From: Bacteroides sp. An322
GTDB taxonomy: Bacteria; Bacteroidota; Bacteroidia; Bacteroidales; Bacteroidaceae
Assembly (NCBI RefSeq): GCF_002161765.1
Contig: NZ_NFIN01000004.1
Coordinates: forward strand, 62,001 to 126,000
Direction: 5' to 3'
Length of the DNA: 64,000 nt
Within the stretch, counting starts at the first letter, position 1. Each line of letters starts with the position of its first letter. Positions 55,503 through 64,000 of this stretch are shown here, piece by piece. The translations under genes were made by a program, and so were the position numbers. Below the pieces are notes generated by a model. That model had not been told where the DNA came from. It saw nothing but the letters and a program-made list of their open reading frames with translations, and did not search any database.

Positions 55503-57431
55503 ATGAATTACAAAAACCGAATGCTAACCTTGCTCGCATTATTCGCTTTCGCGTTTAATGCTTCTTGGGCTTTCAAACCGGAAGAAAAAGACTATGTGGG
55601 CTATCTTTTCACGTATTTCACCGGAAACCATATCAGCGAAGAAGCAATATGTTTCGGCGTCAGTATGGACGGCTATTCCTTTTATGCTTTAAATGATAAC
55701 AAACCGGTGCTCGACTCGAAAGTCATCAGTTCGACCGGCGGTGTGCGCGACCCGCATATCCTGCGGTGTGAAAACGGAAACACATTTTATATGGTCGCAA
55801 CCGATATGGTATCGGATAACGGCTGGGACTCGAACCGCGCCATGGTGATGCTGAAATCGAACAACTTGGTAAACTGGTCACATTCTGTCATCAACATACA
55901 AAAGCGTTATAAAGGACAAGAAAAGCTGAAACGTGTATGGGCGCCGCAAACCATTTTCGATAAAGAAGCAGGCCAATACATGGTGTATTGGTCGATGCAA
56001 TACGAAGGCGGACCGGATGTTATCTATTATGCTTACGCCAATGAGGATTTCACCGACTTAACCGGAGAACCGAAACCGTTGTTCATCCCAGCCGACAAGA
56101 AATCGTGCATCGACGGGGATATTGTCTACAAAGACGGTATTTATCACCTGTTCTACAAAACGGAAGGACACGGAAACGGCATCAAGGTAGCCACTACCCA
56201 TTCGCTTACTTCAGGCGAATGGAAAGAAAGCCCCGACTACAAACAACAGACCAAAGAAGCGGTAGAAGGTGCAGGCACATTCAAGCTCATCGGCCAGGAC
56301 AAATACATCCTGATGTATGATGTATACATGAAAGGAGCTTACCAATTTACGGAAACCACCGACTTGGAACATTTCAAAGTCATCGACCATGCCGTAAAGA
56401 TGGACTTCCATCCGCGCCACGGTACCGTTATCCCTATCACACGTGCCGAACTGAAACGCATTACTGATGAATGGGGCAAGCCTGAAGAATTGGGCGAATT
56501 GCCTCAGAATCCGGTATTGCCCGGTTTCCATGCCGACCCTGAAGTGCTCTATTCAAAACAAACCGGCAAATACTACATCTATTCCACCACCGACGGACAA
56601 CCCGGCTGGGGAGGCTGGTATTTCACGGCATTCTCTTCGTCCGACCTGAAAGACTGGACATACGAAGGAGTGATTCTCGACCTGCGTTCTCCGCAAGTAC
56701 CTTGGGCAAACGGAAACGCATGGGCACCAGCCATCGAAGAGAAATTGATTGACGGAAAATACAAATACTTCTTCTATTATAGCGGAAACCCGAACGACAA
56801 TTCAGGCAAGCAAATCGGTGTAGCCATAGCCGACTCGCCTGTAGGTCCGTTTAAAGACAAGGGACAACCCATCATCACCGATTCACCAACCGGAGGAGGA
56901 CAACAAATAGACGTAGATGTATTTACCGACCCGATGACTGGTACACCTTATATATATTGGGGCAACGGTTACATGGCAGGAGCCGAACTGAATAGCGATA
57001 TGGTATCGGTAAAAAAAGAAACAATCAAAGTATTGACCCCCAAAGGCGGAAGCCTGAAAGACTATGCGTATCGTGAAGCTCCATACGTATTCTATCGGAA
57101 AGGCACGTATTATTTCTTATGGTCGGTAGACGATACCGGTTCGCCTAACTATCACGTGGCATACGGCACTTCCGATTCTCCTCTCGGTCCGATAAAGGTA
57201 GCCAAAGACCCTATCGTCACTATCCAAGACCCGGAGAAAGAAATCTATGGTCCGGCACACAATTCGGTAATACGCAAGCCCGGTACCGATGAATGGTACA
57301 TTGTATATCACCGCATCAATAAAAACTACTTGGATAAAGACAAAGGTCCGGGCGTACACCGCGAAGTCTGCATCGACCGCCTGGAGTTCAACGAAGACGG
57401 AACCATCAAACGCGTCACATTAACCAAATAA
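55503..57431 (+). CDS. Tandem GH43 glycosidase, probable arabinan-active
   Basis: A 642-residue secreted enzyme (signal ending ASWAF) with two five-bladed-propeller domains. Domain 1 (about 30-330) has the base Asp in GGVRDPHIL, the modulating Asp in CIDGDIVYKDG and the acid Glu in EAVEGAGTFK. Domain 2 (about 335-642) has LPGFHADPEVLYSKQTGKYY, QQIDVDVFTDP and YREAPYVFYRKG, the same triad. Both look catalytically complete. GH43 enzymes act on arabinan or xylan; the GH51 partner 11 bp downstream points to arabinan. It is not obviously lipidated, so it is probably periplasmic. Confidence 0.9.
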   Translation: MNYKNRMLTLLALFAFAFNASWAFKPEEKDYVGYLFTYFTGNHISEEAICFGVSMDGYSFYALNDNKPVLDSKVISSTGGVRDPHILRCENGNTFYMVATDMVSDNGWDSNRAMVMLKSNNLVNWSHSVINIQKRYKGQEKLKRVWAPQTIFDKEAGQYMVYWSMQYEGGPDVIYYAYANEDFTDLTGEPKPLFIPADKKSCIDGDIVYKDGIYHLFYKTEGHGNGIKVATTHSLTSGEWKESPDYKQQTKEAVEGAGTFKLIGQDKYILMYDVYMKGAYQFTETTDLEHFKVIDHAVKMDFHPRHGTVIPITRAELKRITDEWGKPEELGELPQNPVLPGFHADPEVLYSKQTGKYYIYSTTDGQPGWGGWYFTAFSSSDLKDWTYEGVILDLRSPQVPWANGNAWAPAIEEKLIDGKYKYFFYYSGNPNDNSGKQIGVAIADSPVGPFKDKGQPIITDSPTGGGQQIDVDVFTDPMTGTPYIYWGNGYMAGAELNSDMVSVKKETIKVLTPKGGSLKDYAYREAPYVFYRKGTYYFLWSVDDTGSPNYHVAYGTSDSPLGPIKVAKDPIVTIQDPEKEIYGPAHNSVIRKPGTDEWYIVYHRINKNYLDKDKGPGVHREVCIDRLEFNEDGTIKRVTLTK

Positions 57432-57442
57432 ATACCACACCT

Positions 57443-59932
57443 ATGAAACACTTTGCATGGATTGCAGCCTGTTGTGCCGGCATGGGGCTGGCGCCTATGC
57501 AGGCACATGCCCAAGAAGGGTTAAGCCAACCCGATTCGATTTACTTGTTCTCGTATGCCACCACTCCCGATGAAGGACGAAGCGGACTGAAATTCGCTTG
57601 GAGCAGAGACGGAGAAGAATGGTTCAGCATCGGAAACGAACGAGGATACGTGAAATGCGATTATGGAGCTTGGGGAGCGGAAAAACGGATGATAAAACCC
57701 GAACTGTACCGCGACGCTCAAGGCGTATGGCATTGCGTATGGCAACTGAACGGAAACGGGAAAGAATTCGGACACGCCGCCTCTGCCGACCTGCTAAACT
57801 GGAAAAGACAGAGCTACTTTACCGATGCCCAATACAAGGAATATATCTCCGATGCGTGGAGCAAATATCCGCAACAGACCGCCAAGATAAATAACACGCC
57901 CGAAGAAGGTACATTGCAAAAAGTCGCTTGGTATGACGTAGAACGCCTGCAACGGTTTGCCGAAAGTTGCGAATACCGGAATCAGTTGTATAATGAGCAA
58001 ACCGACCAAGACAAGACCCGTTTTGCCGACCTCAAACCTGTCAATTTAGAACTGACCGTACAACCTGAAAAGGAAAAAGCCATCAGCGATAAACTCATCG
58101 GTGTATTCTTCGAAGACATCAACTATGGAGCAGACGGAGGCTTATACGCCGAACTGGTACAAAACCGCGACTTCGAATATGTAGCAGGAGAAAACCACCG
58201 GATCAAGGAATGGGGACCTACATACGCCTGGTCTTTGAAAGGCAAAGGAGCGGAAATGAGCATACAAACCTCCTCTCCCATTCATCCAAACAACTCGCAC
58301 TACTTATCCTTGAAAGTAAACCAAGCCGGAGCGGAACTGAGCAATACCGGATTTGACGGCATGGTCATTAAGGAAGGCGAGAAATACGATTTCTCATTCT
58401 TCGCCCGCACAGCCGGAAAAAGCGGAAAGGCAAAAATCAGCCTATACAGTCCTGACGGCTCTGTACTTGCCAACAAAACGGTAAGCATATCTTCTAAAGA
58501 CTGGAAAAAAGTTTCTACAACCCTACAGGCAAAAGCCTCTGCCGATGCTGCCACATTGGGCATAAGCCTATTGACAGAAGGAGAATACGACTTGGACATG
58601 GTTTCACTCTTCCCTCAAAATACCTTCAAAGGACATAAGAACGGACTCCGCCCCGACCTTGCACAAGCCATTGCAGACATCCGACCGCGCTTTGTGCGTT
58701 TCCCCGGAGGTTGTGCTTCGCATGGACAAGGATTGGAAAACATCTATCGCTGGAAAAATACGGTAGGTCCATTAGAAACCCGCAAGCCCATGAAAAACAT
58801 TTGGGGATACCATCAGACCATGGGAATAGGCTATTTCGAATACTTCCAGTTCTGCGAAGACATCGGTGCCGAACCTTTACCGGTAATTGCTGCAGGTGTG
58901 CCTTGCCAAAACTCGGCATGCATTCCGGGCAAATTGCTGAGCGGAGGGCAACAGGGAGGTATTCCAATGGAAGAAATGGACGCATACATTCAAGACATCC
59001 TTGACTTGATTGACTATGCCAACGGTGACCCGAAGAAAAGCCAATGGGCTAAACTGCGTGCAGAATCGGGACACCCGAAACCGTTCAACCTGAAATACAT
59101 CGGAATAGGAAATGAAGACCTGATAACCGATGTTTTCGAAGAACGTTTTACCTTGATTTATGATGCCATTAAGAAACATCATCCCGAAATTACAGTTATC
59201 GGCACAGTAGGCCCGTTCTATGAAGGAACAGATTACGAAGAAGGCTGGAACTTGGCAGACCGCCTGAACGTGCCAATGGTCGACGAGCATTATTACAATA
59301 CACCGGGCTGGTTTATCTACAATCAGAACTATTACGACAAATACGACCGCTCGAAATCGAAAGTCTATTTAGGCGAATATGCTGCCCACTTGCCCGGACG
59401 TCCCAATAATATTGAAACCGCATTGGCAGAAGCCCTGTATCTGACTGCTGTAGAAAGAAACGGCGACATGGTGTTGATGACTTCGTATGCACCGCTATTG
59501 GCGAAAGAAGGCTACACGCAATGGAATCCGGACCTGATTTACTTCAACAACAAAGAAGTAAAACCCTCGGTAGGATATTATACCCAATTGCTGTATGGTC
59601 AAAACTCAGGCGACCGTTACCTGCCTGCCGAAAGTAAAATTGATAACAACCGGAACGATGTACGCAGCCGAATCGCTTCTTCCATCGTGCGTGACAGCCA
59701 AACCGGAGATTTAATCATCAAGTTAGTTAATCTGCTTCCCGCAGCTGTCAACTCCCAACTGAATCTTCCGGCAGACGCCAAAGACAAGCAAGCCAAAGTA
59801 ACCGTTCTCTCTGGAGACCCTGACGACCAGAATGCCAAACCGGTAGAAAAGGCTTTAGAAGCCAGTGATAAGTTATCTTATACCTTACCGCCTTACTCAT
59901 TCAGCGTAATCCGGTTCTCGGCAAAAGAATAA
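57443..59932 (+). CDS. GH51 alpha-L-arabinofuranosidase with an N-terminal propeller-like piece
   Basis: An 829-residue secreted enzyme. After the signal peptide (ending MQAHAQ) comes a region of about 170 residues (SIYLFSYATTPDEGRSGLKF, RMIKPELYRDAQGVWHCVWQ) that resembles part of a GH43-type propeller. The GH51 enzyme follows from about 190: GVFFEDINYGADGGLYAELV, a carbohydrate-binding insert (about 275-390), RFVRFPGGCASHG, the acid/base Glu in YIGIGNEDL and the nucleophile in MVDEHYYNTPGW, ending with a beta domain. It removes arabinofuranose side chains from arabinan. It is co-transcribed with the GH43 gene (11-bp gap). Confidence 0.92.
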   Translation: MKHFAWIAACCAGMGLAPMQAHAQEGLSQPDSIYLFSYATTPDEGRSGLKFAWSRDGEEWFSIGNERGYVKCDYGAWGAEKRMIKPELYRDAQGVWHCVWQLNGNGKEFGHAASADLLNWKRQSYFTDAQYKEYISDAWSKYPQQTAKINNTPEEGTLQKVAWYDVERLQRFAESCEYRNQLYNEQTDQDKTRFADLKPVNLELTVQPEKEKAISDKLIGVFFEDINYGADGGLYAELVQNRDFEYVAGENHRIKEWGPTYAWSLKGKGAEMSIQTSSPIHPNNSHYLSLKVNQAGAELSNTGFDGMVIKEGEKYDFSFFARTAGKSGKAKISLYSPDGSVLANKTVSISSKDWKKVSTTLQAKASADAATLGISLLTEGEYDLDMVSLFPQNTFKGHKNGLRPDLAQAIADIRPRFVRFPGGCASHGQGLENIYRWKNTVGPLETRKPMKNIWGYHQTMGIGYFEYFQFCEDIGAEPLPVIAAGVPCQNSACIPGKLLSGGQQGGIPMEEMDAYIQDILDLIDYANGDPKKSQWAKLRAESGHPKPFNLKYIGIGNEDLITDVFEERFTLIYDAIKKHHPEITVIGTVGPFYEGTDYEEGWNLADRLNVPMVDEHYYNTPGWFIYNQNYYDKYDRSKSKVYLGEYAAHLPGRPNNIETALAEALYLTAVERNGDMVLMTSYAPLLAKEGYTQWNPDLIYFNNKEVKPSVGYYTQLLYGQNSGDRYLPAESKIDNNRNDVRSRIASSIVRDSQTGDLIIKLVNLLPAAVNSQLNLPADAKDKQAKVTVLSGDPDDQNAKPVEKALEASDKLSYTLPPYSFSVIRFSAKE

Positions 59933-59961
59933 CTATCTCAAAATAGGAAGTACTCTTTTCT

Positions 59962-60040
59962 TGTCTAAAGGAACGAAGTGAAGAATCTCGGAAACATAAA
60001 CAAAATGTACACGAGATTCTTCACTTCGTTCCCTTAGACA
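59962..60040. repeat. Palindromic repeat, GAACGAAGTGAAG family, copy 2
   Basis: TGTCTAAAGGAACGAAGTGA and AGAATCTCG pair with CGAGATTCTTCACTTCGTTC then CCTTAGACA. It lies between convergent genes (GH51 and the FadL-type porin), where it could stop both transcripts. Confidence 0.88.
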
Positions 60041-60081
60041 TTACTTTTTGATAATCAGATTCTACTTTAATGTCACATTCT

Positions 60082-61734
60082 TTAGAAATTCACCCCTAAC
60101 GTAAAAAGCAACTGATGACGGTCGTGATTTACTTTAGCAGGCAGATTAGTACGTCCTACGATAGAATTGCCATCGGTCGAGAACTGATAATCATCGAACA
60201 TATAGAAATCCGACTTATAGAAATCGTACTTATAAGCCACATCACAATAGAACAAGTTGCCACGATAACCCAAGCCTAATGTCAACGTATTGCGAGCCTT
60301 CAGGTTATGATATTCCGGGTCGGTACGGGTCACATCGTAAATAATCTGATCATTCAAATTCGTCGACAAATTTGGAACATAGCGTGCCGAATTATCCTTA
60401 ATTGGAGAAGTCATGTAATTATATCCTGCACGGAAACTGAACTTCGGCGTTAGTTTAGCTTCCATACCGACACGCACCGTATGAGTGCTTTGCAAGTATT
60501 TATCAACCGCTTCATTCGAAGATGCCAATTCATATCCGTCCCGGTCTTTGTACTTCGAAGCACCGTAATTCGCATACTCATATTCGGCATCCAATGCCAA
60601 TACAGTGCCCACCGTTGTACCCATACTTACATTCACCTTCCAAGGCGTATTCAGCAAATAATCCCAGCCATACGCGCCCGAAGGCAGATAATCGCCTAAA
60701 TTCTCACTATAATCCTCTGGCATAGCCAATACACTGGTACCTAAAGTTGATGTATACGTATCCGATAAAGCATACCATATCGGCGTATGTATAGCCAAGC
60801 CAATACGGAAAGGAGAATACTCGAAAGGACGGATTATGGCACCTAATTTCAAGTCGAACCCCGTACCTTCCGTATCAAACCAATTATTCAAGGTAAATCC
60901 TCCATTATCTTCTCCATTATCATCCACTATATTTTCTGCATACGAAGAATACCGGTGATAATTGATATCATAAACGCCTAATGTCAAACCAAAATAAAAA
61001 CGGTCTTTTACGTTAAAGGAAACATTGAAATCGTATGCATTGATTCCTCCCTCTTCCCTACTATAATATTCTCCATTCTGACCGTTCCATCCCAACATAT
61101 AAAAATCATCTGTAACTCCTTCATCACCCGAACTGGTCACCAATCCTGTCCGTGCTCCCATCATTCCCAAGAAAGGCGTATACAAAAATGCATCCGAACG
61201 GTAAGGATTGCCAATATTCAGCAAATTATCAAAAGCTTCCTGGGAATATACATCACCTGAACCAAGCAACATATCCTGCATCTGCCACGTCATGGAAGCG
61301 CCATTCAGATTACCGCCTGAAGAAAACTGACGGTTGAAATTAGCCAGTTTATGATAGTTGAAACCGAAATTCAAGTATCTCAAATCAGTCCGATTCCCTA
61401 TTTTCATGCTATATACAATGCCGATTTGGTCAAAGGATGCCCGTGTCCGCTCATCTTTCACTATTGAGCCTCCCAAATCACTCTCCGTCATATTTTTATT
61501 GAATCCGAACGATACAGAAACATCATTGCTTCGAAACAATCCGATACCTGCCGGATTGGTACTCATCGTTGATATATCTGCACCAAGGGCACTCATTGCA
61601 CCACCCATACCGACATAACGTGCCGTGCCGTTTAACTCTCCTACTCCGAAACGAGCGGCATCATATTGCGTTTGAGCAACAACAGCCGAAGCCATCATTG
61701 CCAATATTCCAAAAGAAATTATTCTTGTTTTCAT
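60082..61734 (-). CDS. FadL/OMPP1-family outer-membrane transport protein
   Basis: A 550-residue outer-membrane protein. The signal peptide MKTRIISFGILAMMASAVVA is followed by the FadL-type N-terminal hatch (GVGELNGTARYVGMGGAMSA, LGADISTMSTNPAGIGLFRS), matching NPA-motif proteins of the FadL family, then a barrel with conserved GMEAKLTPKFSFRAGYNYMT and the terminal HQLLFTLGVNF. FadL proteins move hydrophobic compounds across the outer membrane; the substrate here is unknown. It is downstream of the Trp/Tyr-rich protein gene on the same strand (108-bp gap containing a single-hairpin repeat). Confidence 0.9.
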   Translation of the reverse strand: MKTRIISFGILAMMASAVVAQTQYDAARFGVGELNGTARYVGMGGAMSALGADISTMSTNPAGIGLFRSNDVSVSFGFNKNMTESDLGGSIVKDERTRASFDQIGIVYSMKIGNRTDLRYLNFGFNYHKLANFNRQFSSGGNLNGASMTWQMQDMLLGSGDVYSQEAFDNLLNIGNPYRSDAFLYTPFLGMMGARTGLVTSSGDEGVTDDFYMLGWNGQNGEYYSREEGGINAYDFNVSFNVKDRFYFGLTLGVYDINYHRYSSYAENIVDDNGEDNGGFTLNNWFDTEGTGFDLKLGAIIRPFEYSPFRIGLAIHTPIWYALSDTYTSTLGTSVLAMPEDYSENLGDYLPSGAYGWDYLLNTPWKVNVSMGTTVGTVLALDAEYEYANYGASKYKDRDGYELASSNEAVDKYLQSTHTVRVGMEAKLTPKFSFRAGYNYMTSPIKDNSARYVPNLSTNLNDQIIYDVTRTDPEYHNLKARNTLTLGLGYRGNLFYCDVAYKYDFYKSDFYMFDDYQFSTDGNSIVGRTNLPAKVNHDRHQLLFTLGVNF

Positions 61735-61783
61735 TTTGTCTCTTTTTATTCTTTACCAATACCTGCATTCTACCAATTCATTT

Positions 61784-61811
61784 GTTAGGGGCGTATGCGA
61801 TACGCCCCTAC
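61784..61811. repeat. GGGGCGTAT element, single-hairpin version
   Basis: TAGGGGCGTAT-GCG-ATACGCCCCTA equals hairpin 2 of the full elements joined directly to both outer ends. It lacks hairpin 1 and the centre. It lies between the Trp/Tyr-rich protein gene and the FadL-type gene. Confidence 0.85.
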
Positions 61812-61842
61812 ATCGATGCTTTGCGAATCTCGTATCTAATAC

Positions 61843-63102
61843 CTATCTTCTACGGCCTCCACCGCCCGAAGAACGGCTTACGCCACCTCCGCCTCTGTTC
61901 ATGCTTCCACCGCTGCTCCGGTTAAAACTTCCGCCCGAACTACGGTTGAAACTATTGCTTCGTGTCGTTGAATTGCGGTTAAACGAATTACGATTGCTAT
62001 TATTATAATTCACGCTCCGGCGTGTACTGCTCGGGCGATTATACGATGAACCCGTACGGTCTACACTCCGGCTTGGACGTGTATATACACCTTGCGAACG
62101 GGAACCTGAACGTATCGTTCCTGTAGAATTGCCGCTTCGTATAGCAGTTCTTCCCGGACGGACAGATTGACTTTCACCACGTGTTCCAGAGCCTTGCACA
62201 ACTCTTCCGATAGATGAACGGCGTATTGCGGTATTTCCTCTTGCTTGGCTTAAACTTCCAGTAGCAGGGCGTGAATGCGAAACACTCGTTGCATAACGTG
62301 AAGATCCGCGCGTATGCGAACCGCCTGAAGTCATATAACGTGTCGGGCGATAATCGGTAAATCCCGGACGGTGATGCCATCCTCCACCGCCCCAATAAGG
62401 ATACGGATGATGATGCCACGGACCCCAATAGCCAGCGTACCAGCCGCCCCAATAGCCGCCATACCAATACGAAGAATACCAACCTCCATAATACCAAGGC
62501 GAATGCCAGCCCCAGCCATATCCCCAACGCGGACCGGCTATGCTCCAATTCCAACGCCAGTCCCACCATAACGGATTGGTATAAGTAGGGAATACATACG
62601 CATACAATCCGTCATCGTATACGTTCCAATCCCACGAAGGATAAGCGCCATACACCACGTCCCAATACAACGGACTGCTTATCGGTATGGCGTATGCCGG
62701 ACTACGGAAACGGACGATACGCATGGCATATTCGTAATCATCCTGCGAGCCTTCGAAACCGTTTACCCACTCACCGCGTTCGCCGTAAGGTTTCCCCTCT
62801 ATATATAAGGTATCGTTCTGCATGCTGAACGTATTCTCTCTTGATGTGTACCTGCGGTTGTACTCATCAATATCGCGCGTCTTCCCCGTCACATCCTTTA
62901 CCACTACCGTTGTTGCAGGGGGAACTGATGCCGTTGTCGTTGTAGTCGTTGTTGTCTGCCTTGTCACCTGACGCACCTCTGTTTTCGTTTCCGCTTTCTT
63001 CTCTTTCTTCGGAACGAAATAAAGGTCATCGTTCTGTGCCATAGCCAGCCACGGCAAGCAAGCTATCAACAACGCAATTCCTAATCTCATTTCCACTTTC
63101 AT
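61843..63102 (-). CDS. Secreted low-complexity protein rich in Trp, Tyr, Gly, Ser and Arg
   Basis: A 419-residue protein with signal peptide ending WLAMAQ. Three zones: an N-terminal zone (about 25-165) with a Thr-rich stretch (TTTTTTTT) and DVTGKTRDIDEYNRRY; a zone of about 100 residues (about 165-265) dominated by Trp, Tyr, Gly and His (WGYGWGWHSPWYYGGWYSSY); and a basic Ser/Arg/Asn/Gly tail (about 275-419) that ends with repeats of SFNRSSGG and GGGGRRR. It is not a recognised enzyme; related composition appears in Bacteroides proteins of unknown function. The composition suggests an envelope or matrix role, or self-association. It has its own promoter on the minus strand. Confidence 0.82.
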   Translation of the reverse strand: MKVEMRLGIALLIACLPWLAMAQNDDLYFVPKKEKKAETKTEVRQVTRQTTTTTTTTASVPPATTVVVKDVTGKTRDIDEYNRRYTSRENTFSMQNDTLYIEGKPYGERGEWVNGFEGSQDDYEYAMRIVRFRSPAYAIPISSPLYWDVVYGAYPSWDWNVYDDGLYAYVFPTYTNPLWWDWRWNWSIAGPRWGYGWGWHSPWYYGGWYSSYWYGGYWGGWYAGYWGPWHHHPYPYWGGGGWHHRPGFTDYRPTRYMTSGGSHTRGSSRYATSVSHSRPATGSLSQARGNTAIRRSSIGRVVQGSGTRGESQSVRPGRTAIRSGNSTGTIRSGSRSQGVYTRPSRSVDRTGSSYNRPSSTRRSVNYNNSNRNSFNRNSTTRSNSFNRSSGGSFNRSSGGSMNRGGGGVSRSSGGGGRRR

Positions 63103-63147
63103 ATACCTATTCTTTTATTATTTTCTTTCATGCCTTTTTCAGCAATA

Positions 63148-63177
63148 CAAAGTTAACAAGATTCTTCCATTTTGCAA
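63148..63177 (-). promoter_or_regulatory. Bacteroidetes-type promoter of the low-complexity protein gene
   Basis: On the minus strand TTGC (63174-63177) is 18 bp from TAACTTTG (63148-63155), 46 bp upstream of the start codon. Confidence 0.6.
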
Positions 63178-63269
63178 GTAGGAAATCCCTATTTCCTGAT
63201 AGGAATTTCCCTATTTTCTTCATTCGGCAAGAAGCTCTCGCACGCACGTTTTTATATTGACTTTACACA

Positions 63270-63345
63270 CATACGGCTTCATCGGCTTACGAAGCCGCAT
63301 GAATCAGCCAACACATACGGCTTCGTAAGCCGATGAAGCCGTATG
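63270..63345. repeat. CATACGGCTTC palindromes, copy 2 (palindrome within a palindrome)
   Basis: Arms 63270-63301 and 63314-63345 (32 bp each) are inverted copies with one difference (CGCATG versus CGTATG). Each arm is itself a hairpin, CATACGGCTTC pairing with GAAGCCGTATG. The sequence can fold as one long stem or as two short ones. The core is shared with 52806-52856. Confidence 0.9.
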
Positions 63346-63487
63346 CATGTAAGAGCGTTACTTATTCTTTTTTATAACGCATTATCCTCTTGCTGTTTTT
63401 TCACTCAATATCAGACTTTTAGAAAGACAAGATACAGAAAAACACAAAAAAACAGGCCCAATGTGTACAATTTGTAAAATATTACAT

Positions 63488-63495
63488 TATATTTG
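63488..63495 (+). promoter_or_regulatory. -7 element TATATTTG
   Basis: TATATTTG fits TAnnTTTG, with TTTG 13 bp upstream at 63471-63474. It is 35 bp before the ATG at 63531 of the possible Cys-rich gene. Confidence 0.45.
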
Positions 63496-63530
63496 CACTA
63501 AAGAAAAACATACAAACCAGACTAAAAGCT

Positions 63531-63775
63531 ATGAGATACACAAAAGAAAACTTTTATGCAGAACATCAAAAAAACGGCTGTTCCGGATGCATTCTTTACA
63601 TCTGCCTTTTGTCTCACCAACAGAAATTGGCGGAAAAACGATTATATTTTATTCTTACTGCAATACATCGGCACCTCCGGTTATTTGTAACACCTGCTTG
63701 AACAGAGGCAAGAACTGTAAACAAATTACATTGCCCCCTGATTACGAAAACAAACACAATAAACTGAAAAAATAG
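63531..63775 (+). pseudogene. Possible small Cys-rich gene split between two frames
   Basis: The ATG at 63531 opens MRYTKENFYAEHQKNGCSGC and stops at 63701 in that frame. The -1 frame, open to 63775, carries a protein-like Cys-rich stretch: PFVSPTEIGGKTIIFYSYCN, then PPVICNTCLNRGKNCKQITL and a lysine-rich end. A run of seven A before C (63573-63580) includes an in-phase A AAA AAC heptamer, where a -1 shift would join the frames into about 80 residues. A one-base deletion is the simpler explanation; programmed frameshifting is possible. The protein is not recognised. Confidence 0.4.
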
Positions 63776-63850
63776 TGTGTAACCGTATCATTCTTTTCTG
63801 TATGCATACGTTTGCGCTATCTTGTTATATTAACCTATAAAATTACTCTT

Positions 63851-64000
63851 ATGCAAAGTAAACTAATCACAAAAACACAAAAGCTAAGGAATTTCCTTGC
63901 CTTGGCTGCATTTCTTTTAGTGAGCACTTATGCATTTGCCCAAAACACGGTAACTGGTATTGTCAAAGACCAATCCGGACTACCGTTAGTCGGGGTAAAT
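63851..64000 (+). CDS. SusC-like TonB-dependent transporter, N-terminal part only
   Basis: The ATG at 63851 starts MQSKLITKTQKLRNFLALAA, a signal peptide ending STYAFA with AQN as the likely cleavage site, followed by TVTGIVKDQSGLPLVGVN, the beginning of the carboxypeptidase-like domain of SusC/RagA transporters. The window ends after 50 codons, so the gene is cut by the window edge. A perfect palindrome GTATGCATAC lies 42 bp upstream (63800-63809). It probably opens a further SusC/SusD locus. Confidence 0.85.
   Translation, partial: MQSKLITKTQKLRNFLALAAFLLVSTYAFAQNTVTGIVKDQSGLPLVGVN

Overview
The window is from a gut-type member of the Bacteroidales, most likely Bacteroidaceae. The evidence is the SusC/SusD outer-membrane pairs, a starch-utilisation (Sus) locus, the Bacteroidetes-type promoter element TAnnTTTG in front of many genes, Bacteroidetes-only families (Porin_10-like porin, DUF6377-type regulator, DUF5715, DUF4369-TlpA), and weak or absent Shine-Dalgarno sequences. 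No rRNA, tRNA or CRISPR array was seen.

Layout. 0-5.5 kb: a membrane protein, a TonB-plug outer-membrane barrel, and divergently an RprXY-like two-component pair whose leader is a 40-bp tandem repeat. 5.6-9 kb (minus): SLC13/TrkA-C transporter, truA and a DUF5715 lipoprotein in one run. 9.3-18.5 kb (plus): housekeeping genes phoH, purC, menG/ubiE, aroE, an alpha/beta hydrolase, lemA, a TPM-domain protein, aroC and an M20 dipeptidase. 18.9-31.3 kb: Sus locus in the order susR-like regulator (divergent), susA (GH13), susB (GH97), susC, susD, susE, then a strong terminator; susF and susG are absent. 31.4-35 kb: a small antitoxin-like protein, a glucosaminidase/LysM protein, cytidine deaminase and an NhaC antiporter. 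35.2-40.9 kb: a fused NfnA/NfnB-like flavoprotein opposite a four-subunit 2-oxoacid:ferredoxin oxidoreductase operon. 41-45 kb: a porin, a solute-binding protein and a Gfo/Idh/MocA oxidoreductase. 45-46.4 kb: an AT-rich patch with a lone DNA adenine methyltransferase and an IS66 transposase remnant. 46.5-52.4 kb: a second SusC/SusD pair with a TlpA-like lipoprotein. 52.9-60 kb: GH35 beta-galactosidase divergent from a GH43-GH51 arabinan operon. 60-63.1 kb: a FadL-type porin and a Trp/Tyr/Gly-rich secreted protein. The window ends inside a third SusC gene.

The most unusual content is between genes. At least six families of palindromic intergenic repeats recur: a double-hairpin GGGGCGTAT element (17.0, 20.7, 22.7, 35.1 and, as one hairpin, 61.8 kb), elements whose long arms are built from iterated 8-11-mers (9.0, 11.3, 12.9, 15.8, 16.9, 18.7, 25.2, 32.7, 35.0, 40.9 kb), an AGGACTGCAGTCCT family (5.5, 33.4 kb), a GAACGAAGTGAAG family (14.1, 60.0 kb) and a CATACGGCTTC family (52.8, 63.3 kb). 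Twice the GGGGCGTAT element sits inside the loop of an iterated-arm element, and one element supplies the GTG start of a gene. Two small genes look frameshifted. All functional calls were made by reading motifs, without database searches.
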